Below are positions 1-5,318 of a stretch of DNA of 5,735 nucleotides, piece after piece. Both the position numbers and the translations under genes were made by a program. Within the stretch, counting starts at the first letter, position 1, and each line of letters starts with the position of its first letter. The notes below the pieces were generated by a model, which was not told the origin of the DNA, made no database searches, and was given only the letters and a program-made list of their open reading frames with translations. Origin of the DNA: an uncultured Eubacteriales bacterium (GTDB taxonomy: Bacteria > Bacillota_A > Clostridia > Lachnospirales > Lachnospiraceae); the NCBI GenBank assembly GCA_902803345.1, contig CADCPV010000036.1, positions 1 to 5,735 on the forward strand. The letters run 5' to 3'.

Positions 1-538
1 TCTGGACCGTTTTCGTGTATTCCGAGTAATAGTTCTGTCCCGGATCGCCCATCGCATCCAGAAGCAGTTCCTTCTCATCCGGCATCAGGTCGATCGGAAT
101 GCGCTGCGGACGGTTTTTCCTGACAAGGGGCAGGCGGAAGAAGCCTGCATAATCGCTGATTGTACACTTTTTCAGCTCAAAAACACCGGAACCGATATAC
201 GGAAGGTCCGGATAGAATACAATCTCCGTAACGCCCCGGCAGGAAGACGCCGTATTCTTCATCACGGCTCCCTCCCCGGTCTGGTCATAGGAAAAAGCGA
301 CGGTATAGCGGATACCGGACAGCGGCAGGAATCCGCACTTTTCGATCATCATCACGAGTTCTTCCCCGGAAAGATGCAGGGAAACCCGGGTCAGTTTTCG
401 CTGTATGAGAAGCATCACAAAAAGGCACACCGGTACCGAGAAAAGCAGGATCGCGAAAATCGCAAAAGCCCTGCTTCCCGACATCAGTGCGCTGTGAAGC
501 ATGAAAAAGCTGAACAGAAGGTACAGAAAAAGCAGCAT
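1..538 (-). CDS. DUF58-type membrane-anchored protein, N-terminal 179 residues (3' end beyond window)
   Basis: The reading frame opens at the ATG at 538-536 and stays open to the window edge, so the C-terminus is missing. An AAGGAG ribosome binding site at 556-551 lies inside the end of the MoxR gene, and only 2 nt separate that gene's stop from this start. Residues about 1-19 and 24-45 are strongly hydrophobic and look like two membrane helices. A soluble region follows, with a pattern typical of DUF58 proteins: a basic stretch after the helices, a Cys-Arg-Gly element near residue 100, and a SDYAGFFRL segment near 128-136 resembling the family's 'D-hydrophobic-GLF' motif. The family hallmark (an REY..GD..R.IHWK-like motif) would lie beyond the window, so it could not be checked. 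The call rests on this pattern and on the very common MoxR-DUF58 gene pairing. DUF58 function is not well defined; such proteins often have a vWA-like fold and are presumed partners of the MoxR ATPase at the membrane. Confidence 0.68.
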   Translation of the reverse strand, partial: MLLFLYLLFSFFMLHSALMSGSRAFAIFAILLFSVPVCLFVMLLIQRKLTRVSLHLSGEELVMMIEKCGFLPLSGIRYTVAFSYDQTGEGAVMKNTASSCRGVTEIVFYPDLPYIGSGVFELKKCTISDYAGFFRLPLVRKNRPQRIPIDLMPDEKELLLDAMGDPGQNYYSEYTKTVQ

Positions 539-540
539 GT

Positions 541-1485
541 TTAATCCGCTCTCCTTCGCTCCGTCGGCCGTTTTTCTTTCTTGAGAACAGAATTCAGGAT
601 ATCCTCCACCGAAACCTTATCGAGACGCGCCCTGCGGTTCGTCTGGATTCTGTGGTTCATGACGGGAATGAACACCGCCGCCGCATCTTCCGGAAGCACA
701 TAGCTCCGGCCCGAAAGATAGGCATAGGCCATGCTCATCTGCATGAGGGCAACGGTAGATCTGGGACTCCCGCCGAGATCTACGTAGGAATTATTCCGGG
801 TCGCCTGCACGAGCCGGACCATGTAGTCATTGACCGCGTCGTGCACAAAAATCTCCCGGACTTCCTGCTGCATCTGCAGGATTACGGTCCGGTCTGTCAC
901 GCGCATCACTTCGCCGGCGCTCTGGTTTTTCCGCTTCAGGATTTCACGCTCCTCTTCGAGCGTCGGATAACCCATCGAAACCGAGATCAGGAAGCGGTCA
1001 ATTTCGGACTCCGGAAGTTTTTGGGTGCCTACAGAACCTGTCGGGTTCTGCGTCGCGATGACAAAGAAAGGATCCGGCAGCGCATAGGTTCTGCCGTCCA
1101 CCGTCACCTGATGCTCTTCCATACATTCCAGAAGCGCAGACTGGGTCTTCGGCGAGGTCCGGTTGATCTCGTCCGCCAGGAAAAGGTTGCAGAAAACCGC
1201 GCCTTTTCTGAAATCCATCTGCCCTGTTTCGCGGTCATAAACGCTGAAGCCGACAATGTCCGAAGGAAGGACGTCGGGCGTAAACTGCATGCGGCGGCCC
1301 GTGAGGCCCATTGCGCGCTCAAATGCAACCGCCATCGTCGTCTTGCCGACGCCGGGAATATCGTCAATCAAAACATGTCCGCCCGAAAGGAGCGCACAGA
1401 GAATCAGGCCGAGCGTTGTATCCTTGCCGACGACCTGTTTTTTCACTTCATCCAGAATTCTGCTGCCGAAACTCGAGTTGCTCAT
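541..1485 (-). CDS. MoxR-family AAA+ ATPase
   Basis: A 314-residue protein of typical MoxR length. Visible AAA+ elements: Walker A IPGVGKTT (43-50), Walker B LFLADEINR (101-109) followed by the family-typical SPKTQSALLECMEE, sensor-1-like ATQNP (144-148), the GTQKLPESEIDRFL segment (153-166), and a sensor-2-like GGSPRSTVALM (238-248) that begins the helical lid. Family knowledge: MoxR ATPases act as chaperone-like machines, often with vWA or DUF58 partners, in the maturation of enzymes or envelope complexes. The substrate here is unknown. The start ATG lies 3 nt after the plsY stop, and its GGAG overlaps the end of plsY. The next gene starts 2 nt after this stop, so the three are probably co-transcribed and translationally coupled. 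No key ATPase residue appears missing. The family call is firm; the cellular role is not. Confidence 0.95.
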   Translation of the reverse strand: MSNSSFGSRILDEVKKQVVGKDTTLGLILCALLSGGHVLIDDIPGVGKTTMAVAFERAMGLTGRRMQFTPDVLPSDIVGFSVYDRETGQMDFRKGAVFCNLFLADEINRTSPKTQSALLECMEEHQVTVDGRTYALPDPFFVIATQNPTGSVGTQKLPESEIDRFLISVSMGYPTLEEEREILKRKNQSAGEVMRVTDRTVILQMQQEVREIFVHDAVNDYMVRLVQATRNNSYVDLGGSPRSTVALMQMSMAYAYLSGRSYVLPEDAAAVFIPVMNHRIQTNRRARLDKVSVEDILNSVLKKEKRPTERRRAD

Positions 1486-1488
1486 ATC

Positions 1489-2127
1489 TTACTCCGTTTT
1501 TTCCTTCTTTTTGCCGAAGCGGTTTTCCGTACCGTTCAGAAGCCGTTTGATATTTTCCGAATGCCGGACAATCAGGATAATCTGCGCGATACAGACCAGA
1601 ATCATGACTTCGGCGAAATTCTTCTCAATCGCAATCCAGCCGAAATGCTGGAAAACTGCCACAAGAACAGCTGCAAAGCAGGATGCTGTGATGGAAGAGA
1701 TCGATACATACCGCGTGGAAAAGGCCAGAATGAAGAACAGGCTGATCGAAATCATGGCGATCCGCCAGTCAAAAGCCAGGAAATAGCCGAAGCAGGCAGC
1801 GACGCCCTTTCCGCCCTTGAATTTCAGGTAGAACGGATAGTCGTTCCCGAGTACGACGCCGATCGCGGTGTACATCAGGTAAACATATTTCAGCGGGTCA
1901 TCTTTGAAAATCATTTTCACGGCGAAACAGGGAATGAAAGCCTTCAGTACGTCGAAGAAAAAGACAATCAGGCCGCCTTTGATTCCGAGAACCCGGAGCG
2001 CGTTCGTAGCGCCCGTATTGCCGGAGCCTTCCTTGTGAAGATCCCTGCCGATCAGTTTTCCGTAGAAATGCCCGGTCTGGAACAATCCGAAGATATAGCC
2101 GATCGGAATAAAAATCAAACGAAGCAT
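1489..2127 (-). CDS. plsY: Acyl-phosphate:glycerol-3-phosphate acyltransferase PlsY
   Basis: A 212-residue polytopic membrane protein that transfers an acyl group from acyl-phosphate to glycerol-3-phosphate, giving lysophosphatidate, the first step of phospholipid synthesis in most Firmicutes. All three family motifs are visible. Motif 1 is GSGNTGATNALRVLG (34-48), including the catalytic-region Ser35 and Arg45. Motif 2 is the glycine-rich loop FKGGKGVA (103-110). Motif 3 is HSENIKRLLNGTENRFG (189-205), retaining the His and Asn important for activity. Several hydrophobic helices separate the motifs, and the C-terminus is Lys-rich. Oddity: the residue before motif 2 that is normally His (GH..P) is Asn95 here (GNDYP). 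The ATG at 2127-2125 is chosen because MLRLIFIPIG is the normal family N-terminus and an AAAGGAGAGG site sits just upstream. The frame stays open for 48 more codons into der, but those codons are non-homologous. The gene starts 16 nt after the der stop. gpsA, often next in Clostridia, is not next here. Confidence 0.97.
   Translation of the reverse strand: MLRLIFIPIGYIFGLFQTGHFYGKLIGRDLHKEGSGNTGATNALRVLGIKGGLIVFFFDVLKAFIPCFAVKMIFKDDPLKYVYLMYTAIGVVLGNDYPFYLKFKGGKGVAACFGYFLAFDWRIAMISISLFFILAFSTRYVSISSITASCFAAVLVAVFQHFGWIAIEKNFAEVMILVCIAQIILIVRHSENIKRLLNGTENRFGKKKEKTE
1492..1495 (-). promoter_or_regulatory. Ribosome binding site of the MoxR gene, abutting the plsY stop
   Basis: GGAG lies 6 nt before the ATG at 1485-1483 and directly before the plsY TAA (1491-1489). 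A ribosome finishing plsY therefore covers this site, which suggests coupled translation. It also supports the chosen MoxR start. Confidence 0.7.
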
Positions 2128-2134
2128 TGCTGAT

Positions 2135-2144
2135 CCTCTCCTTT
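2135..2144 (-). promoter_or_regulatory. Ribosome binding site of plsY, overlapping the der stop codon
   Basis: AAAGGAGAGG, on the minus strand, sits 7 nt before the ATG at 2127-2125; its first base is the last base of the der TAA (2146-2144). This decides the plsY start in favour of 2127 over the longer in-frame reading that runs into der. Confidence 0.8.
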
Positions 2145-3466
2145 TACTCTTTTTCGTTCCGTTCGCGGATGATGAAACGGAGCGGCGTTCCGCGGAAGCC
2201 GAAAGCCTCGCGGATTTTGTTCTCCAGATACCTTGTATAGGAGAAGTGCATGAGTTCCTTGTTGTTGACAAAGATGACGAAAGCCGGCGGTTTGACGCTC
2301 ACTTCAGTCGCATAGAAAATCTTGAGACGTTTGCCCTTGTCGGACGGCGGCTGCTGCATCACAACGGCCTCCGAGATGATCTCGTTCAGCACACCGGTCG
2401 CAATCCGGAGATTATGGTTTTCAATGACCATATCGACCACCTCGAAGATCCGTCCGAGCCGCTGGCCGGTTTTCGCGGAAATAAAGAGGATTTCCGCATA
2501 GGGCATGAAGGAAAGCGTCTGCCGGACCGTCTCGGTAAAGCGGTAAATGGTTTTGTCGTCCTTTTCAACGAGGTCCCATTTGTTGACCGCGATGATCACG
2601 CCCTTGCCGCGTTCGTGCGCAATGCCCGCAACCTTCGCATCCTGCTCGGTCACGCCCTCCGAAGCGTCAATCATCATGATGACGATATCGGCACGCTCGA
2701 CGGCCGTAACGGCACGGATAATCGAATACCGCTCCAGTTCTTCTTTGATTTTGTTCTTCCTGCGAAGGCCCGCCGTGTCGATAAAGACATATTCCTTATG
2801 GTTATAGCGGACAACGGTATCGATCGCATCCCGCGTCGTTCCGGCAATATCGGATACGATCACGCGCTCCTCTCCGGCTAATTTGTTGACAAGCGAGGAT
2901 TTTCCGACATTCGGCTTCCCGATGATCGCGATCCGCGGACGGTCGTCATCCGCGTTCTCTTCGTCATTTTCAGGGAAAGCAGCCGTCACGGCATCGAGAA
3001 GGTCGCCGAGGTTCTTCCTCTGAGCGGCGCTCACGGGGATCGGGTCTCCGAGTCCGAGATTGTAAAATTCATAGACATCCGCCATCTGTGTGTCGAAATT
3101 GTCGACCTTGTTGACGCAGAGGACAATCGGCTTATCCGCACGGCGGAGCATGTCCGCCACCTTCCCGTCCGTATCCGTCAGGCCCTGACGGCAGTCCGTA
3201 AGGAAAATGATCACATCAGCGGTTGCGATGGCAATTTCTGCCTGGGCGCGCATCTGGGACAGGATCACATCCTTCGATTCCGGCTCGATTCCGCCGGTAT
3301 CAATCAATGTGAAGCTGTGCGACAGCCATGTGGCATCCGCATAGATCCGGTCGCGCGTCACGCCCGGCGTATCCTGCACAATCGCGATATTATCGCCGGC
3401 TATCGCGTTGAAAAGCGTCGACTTACCGACGTTCGGGCGCCCGACGATCGCTACGGTTGGTTTCAT
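2144..3466 (-). CDS. der: Ribosome biogenesis GTPase Der (EngA)
   Basis: A 440-residue protein with the tandem GTPase layout unique to Der. G domain 1: P-loop GRPNVGKS (9-16), the conserved DTPGVTRD (32-39), DTGG (56-59), NKVD (119-122) and SA (146-147). An acidic linker (about 165-176) joins it to G domain 2: GKPNVGKS (183-190), DIAGTTRD (206-213), DTAG (230-233), NKWD (295-298) and SAK (330-332). A KH-like C-terminal domain follows (about 353-440, containing PPAFVIFVNN and FGFRGTPLRF). Every nucleotide-binding motif is intact, and length is normal. Family knowledge: Der is an essential GTPase that binds the 50S subunit late in assembly. The start at 3466 gives the family-typical N-terminus MKPTVAIVGRPNVGKS and has an AAAGGAA site 7 nt upstream. 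The first 44 nt overlap the end of the DUF512 gene in another frame, implying translational coupling. plsY follows 16 nt after the stop. Confidence 0.99.
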   Translation of the reverse strand: MKPTVAIVGRPNVGKSTLFNAIAGDNIAIVQDTPGVTRDRIYADATWLSHSFTLIDTGGIEPESKDVILSQMRAQAEIAIATADVIIFLTDCRQGLTDTDGKVADMLRRADKPIVLCVNKVDNFDTQMADVYEFYNLGLGDPIPVSAAQRKNLGDLLDAVTAAFPENDEENADDDRPRIAIIGKPNVGKSSLVNKLAGEERVIVSDIAGTTRDAIDTVVRYNHKEYVFIDTAGLRRKNKIKEELERYSIIRAVTAVERADIVIMMIDASEGVTEQDAKVAGIAHERGKGVIIAVNKWDLVEKDDKTIYRFTETVRQTLSFMPYAEILFISAKTGQRLGRIFEVVDMVIENHNLRIATGVLNEIISEAVVMQQPPSDKGKRLKIFYATEVSVKPPAFVIFVNNKELMHFSYTRYLENKIREAFGFRGTPLRFIIRERNEKE

Positions 3467-4826
3467 AAATCAGTTCCTTTATTTCATATTCGCCGTGAGA
3501 GGAATCGAAATCCTCCGGACGGAAAATTCCGCACATCACGCGCACCAGCGCATCCCCGCCGGATTTCAGCACAAAAACCGGTGTATGAAGCGCATCACTG
3601 AGCTCTGATACATGCATGTCGTCTAAGAATACATCTTCGCCGGACCGAAGCATGCAGCCCGGGATCATCAGGGCGTCCCCGAGTTCCCTGCCCTGAAGCT
3701 GTGACAAAAGGTCCCGGCCCGTCACAAGGCCCGCAACCGTAATCTCCGGCCCGAAAAAGTCATTTCGGATGCCGATGATCCGGTTGTCATGACCGGGGAA
3801 CTTCTTTTCGCAGAGTCCGTGCACATACGAAAGCATCGGCGCTGCCATAAGTCCGGTCGCAAAAGTAAGGGGCTTCTTTTCTCCGTCTTTTTTCATGCGG
3901 CGGAGCGTTGCTTTGGCTTCTTCATACAGGGAACGCACCATACCGACACCGTTCTCAATCTGGAGATACCCGTCGTAACGCTTCTCTTCCGGCACTTCGA
4001 TGCCGGCTTTGATATAAAACTCGTCGCTTGCATGGACATAATGCAGTCCATACTCTGAAAATGCTTTTTTCTGCCAGCGTTCCACGGTTTCAATGACCGC
4101 CCTGCAATCCTCTTTCGGAAACGGTTCCAAGGGATACAGGCCTTCACGGTATTTTGTAAGCCCGACCGGCACGACCGAAAGCGACTGCAGAACCGGCAGA
4201 TACCGGTACAGGTCCGAAAGCGTGCGTTCTAAATGCTCCCCGTCGTTCACGCCGCGGCAGAGGACAATCTGCATGTTCATATGCAGGCCGGCTTCATAAA
4301 AAAGGTCAAGATAGCGCAGCGCATCGCCGGCGAAACGGTTTTTCAGCATCCTGACCCGAAGTTCGGGCTCTGTCGTGTGCACCGAGATATTCATCGGCTC
4401 CATCCGGTAACGGATAATGCGCTCGACGTCGCGCTCCTTCATATTGGTCAGGGTTATATAGTTGCCCTGAAGAAAGGACAGGCGGGAATCGTCATCCTTG
4501 AAATACAGGGTTTCCCGCATGCCTTTCGGCATCTGGTCGATGAAACAGAAAATACAGGCATTCGAGCAGCGCCGGTAATCACTCATCAGGTCGCTTGCAA
4601 AGACAATCCCAAGGTCCTCATAGGGGTCCTTTTCGATCTCAAGCTCCCACTCCTCGCCGCTGGCCTTCTCGATGAGAAGCACCAGCTCCTCATCGCTTGT
4701 CAGCGCACGCCAGTCAAAGACGTCTTCGATCTCCTGCCCGTCCACAGAGAGCACGTAATCGCCTGCTTCGATTTCCAGTTCTTCTGCAATCGACTGCGGA
4801 TCGATCCGCGCAATCAGATGTTTCAT
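3423..4826 (-). CDS. PDZ-like/radical SAM/DUF512 protein of unknown function (COG1625-type)
   Basis: A 467-residue protein. Residues about 1-65 look like a PDZ-like domain (IDPQSIAEELEIEAGDYVLS, then a DGQEIEDVFDW stretch). The radical SAM cluster motif is Cys87-X3-Cys91-X2-Cys94 within RRCSNACIFCFIDQMPKGMR, followed by the family-typical LYFKDDDSRLSFLQGNYITL. Other conserved-looking parts are NISVHTTEP (146-154), QIVLCRGVNDG (186-196), SVVPVGLTKYR (217-227), and the DUF512 region (about 225-430) with ITVAGLVTG (362-370) and a FLDD element (400-403). The cluster implies a 4Fe-4S, S-adenosylmethionine-dependent radical enzyme; I know of no established substrate. In Clostridia this gene commonly precedes der, hinting at a ribosome- or translation-linked role, which is inference. 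The start at 4826 matches the family N-terminus, but the Shine-Dalgarno is weak (GAGAGAGAG, no GGAGG). The C-terminal tail after about residue 450 runs over the start of der and looks non-conserved. A terminator lies only 21 nt upstream of the start. Confidence 0.93.
   Translation of the reverse strand: MKHLIARIDPQSIAEELEIEAGDYVLSVDGQEIEDVFDWRALTSDEELVLLIEKASGEEWELEIEKDPYEDLGIVFASDLMSDYRRCSNACIFCFIDQMPKGMRETLYFKDDDSRLSFLQGNYITLTNMKERDVERIIRYRMEPMNISVHTTEPELRVRMLKNRFAGDALRYLDLFYEAGLHMNMQIVLCRGVNDGEHLERTLSDLYRYLPVLQSLSVVPVGLTKYREGLYPLEPFPKEDCRAVIETVERWQKKAFSEYGLHYVHASDEFYIKAGIEVPEEKRYDGYLQIENGVGMVRSLYEEAKATLRRMKKDGEKKPLTFATGLMAAPMLSYVHGLCEKKFPGHDNRIIGIRNDFFGPEITVAGLVTGRDLLSQLQGRELGDALMIPGCMLRSGEDVFLDDMHVSELSDALHTPVFVLKSGGDALVRVMCGIFRPEDFDSSHGEYEIKELIYETNRSDRRAPERR
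3474..3480 (-). promoter_or_regulatory. Ribosome binding site of der, inside the DUF512 coding region
   Basis: AAAGGAA on the minus strand lies 7 nt before the der ATG (3466-3464). It is wholly inside the DUF512 reading frame, so upstream ribosomes translate through it. This supports both the der start and translational coupling. Confidence 0.75.
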
Positions 4827-4847
4827 CTCAACTCTCTCTCAGAAATG

Positions 4848-4880
4848 AAAAAACCCCGTGCCAAACAAAGCCGGGGTCTT
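4848..4880 (-). terminator. Rho-independent terminator of rpsT
   Basis: On the minus strand, ACCCCG (4877-4872) pairs perfectly with CGGGGT (4858-4853). Two more G-C pairs can form inside the loop around a bulged A, and an AAAG/TTTT extension can form outside. The right arm ends in an uninterrupted run of six T (4853-4848). It starts 12 nt after the rpsT stop (4895-4893). The plus-strand reading lacks a T-run, so it is probably one-directional. The next gene, coding for the DUF512 protein, begins 21 nt beyond it. Confidence 0.9.
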
Positions 4881-4892
4881 TCACATGTTTGC

Positions 4893-5156
4893 TTATGCCA
4901 TCGCATCTACTGCTTTTGCCAAACGTCCAATCTTTCTGCTGGAAGTATTCTTATGATAGACCCCCTTCGATGTAGCCTTGGAAAGCTCAGCTTCAGCGGC
5001 TCTGAAGGCTTCCTTCGCGGCTTCCTTATCACCGGAATCGATCGCGGTGTAAACCTTCTTCACATAAGTTTTCACTCTGGACTTGACAGCTTTGTTTCTC
5101 TCTGTCCTCTCAGCAGCTACAAGAACACGTTTTTTTGCAGATTTAATGTTTGCCAT
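4893..5156 (-). CDS. rpsT: 30S ribosomal protein S20
   Basis: An 87-residue, Lys/Ala-rich, mostly helical protein, full-length for the family (84-90). The N-terminus MANIKSAKKRV and the C-terminal HKNTSSRKIGRLAKAV are S20 signatures. S20 is a primary binder of 16S rRNA in small-subunit assembly. The ATG at 5156-5154 is preceded by a near-perfect GGAGGTG at 5167-5161. The gene appears monocistronic, with its own promoter (about 5292-5265), a roughly 100-nt leader carrying a perfect inverted repeat, and a strong terminator just after the stop. Family knowledge: E. coli S20 represses its own translation; whether that happens here cannot be read from the sequence. Upstream lies alr, which is not a functional partner. 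Confidence 0.98.
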   Translation of the reverse strand: MANIKSAKKRVLVAAERTERNKAVKSRVKTYVKKVYTAIDSGDKEAAKEAFRAAEAELSKATSKGVYHKNTSSRKIGRLAKAVDAMA

Positions 5157-5160
5157 GCGG

Positions 5161-5167
5161 CACCTCC
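5161..5167 (-). promoter_or_regulatory. Strong ribosome binding site of rpsT
   Basis: GGAGGTG on the minus strand, 4 nt before the ATG (6 nt from the GGAGG core), matches the 16S anti-Shine-Dalgarno very closely, as expected for a highly translated ribosomal protein gene. Confidence 0.85.
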
Positions 5168-5215
5168 GTATATTTTATTGAGCGTCGCGGGGCAGAGGGT
5201 TCCCGGATCATCTCA

Positions 5216-5252
5216 TTACATTAAAACCGGAGACACGTTCGTTTTAATGTAA
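5216..5252 (-). repeat. Perfect 12-bp inverted repeat in the rpsT 5' leader
   Basis: On the minus strand TTACATTAAAAC (5252-5241) and GTTTTAATGTAA (5227-5216) are exact reverse complements separated by a 13-nt loop. With the predicted transcription start near 5258, the stem would begin about 6 nt from the mRNA 5' end. It is A/T-rich and has no T-run on either strand, so it is not a simple terminator. It could be a 5'-terminal stabilising stem-loop, part of a ribosomal-protein leader, or a DNA operator immediately downstream of the promoter. The repeat is certain from the sequence; its function is not known. Confidence 0.85.
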
Positions 5253-5264
5253 ACATACCCGACT

Positions 5265-5292
5265 ATAATAACATATCTTCGGTAAAAGTCAA
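5265..5292 (-). promoter_or_regulatory. Sigma-A-type extended -10 promoter of rpsT
   Basis: On the minus strand the -35 is TTGACT (5292-5287) and the -10 is TATTAT (5270-5265), with a 16-nt spacer that includes a TG one base before the -10 (TGTTATTAT), the extended -10 element. The predicted transcription start is near 5258, giving a leader of about 100 nt before the rpsT ATG. The -35 lies only 26 nt after the alr stop, and I see no terminator for alr between them, so some read-through from alr into rpsT is possible. Confidence 0.82.
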
Positions 5293-5318
5293 GTAAAATT
5301 TTCAGGTTTTTCCAATGA

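Noticed and set aside
652..2133. A 493-codon open frame on the plus strand, antisense to the MoxR gene and plsY.
   Set aside because: It is opposite two well-recognised genes, crosses their junction, is rich in His/Arg/Asn as antisense shadows are, and shows no recognisable domain.
2128..2271. A 48-codon N-terminal extension of plsY in the same frame.
   Set aside because: It lies inside the conserved end of der, encodes Ser/Arg-rich sequence unlike PlsY, and a good ribosome binding site and the family N-terminus place the start at 2127.
4233..5252. A 339-codon plus-strand open frame antisense to the DUF512 gene, the rpsT terminator and rpsT.
   Set aside because: It runs through a terminator and a ribosomal protein gene on the other strand and has no family motif, so it is a shadow of codon bias.
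5216..5252. Reading the inverted repeat as a terminator for alr or a plus-strand transcript.
   Set aside because: The stem is A/T-rich with no T-run after either arm, and it lies downstream of the rpsT promoter within the predicted leader.
5221..5256. A tiny frame (MFTLKRTCLRF) in the rpsT leader, starting near the transcript 5' end and stopping inside the inverted repeat.
   Set aside because: There is no room for a Shine-Dalgarno before it, and an 11-codon frame occurs easily by chance. A leaderless leader peptide cannot be excluded, but nothing supports it.
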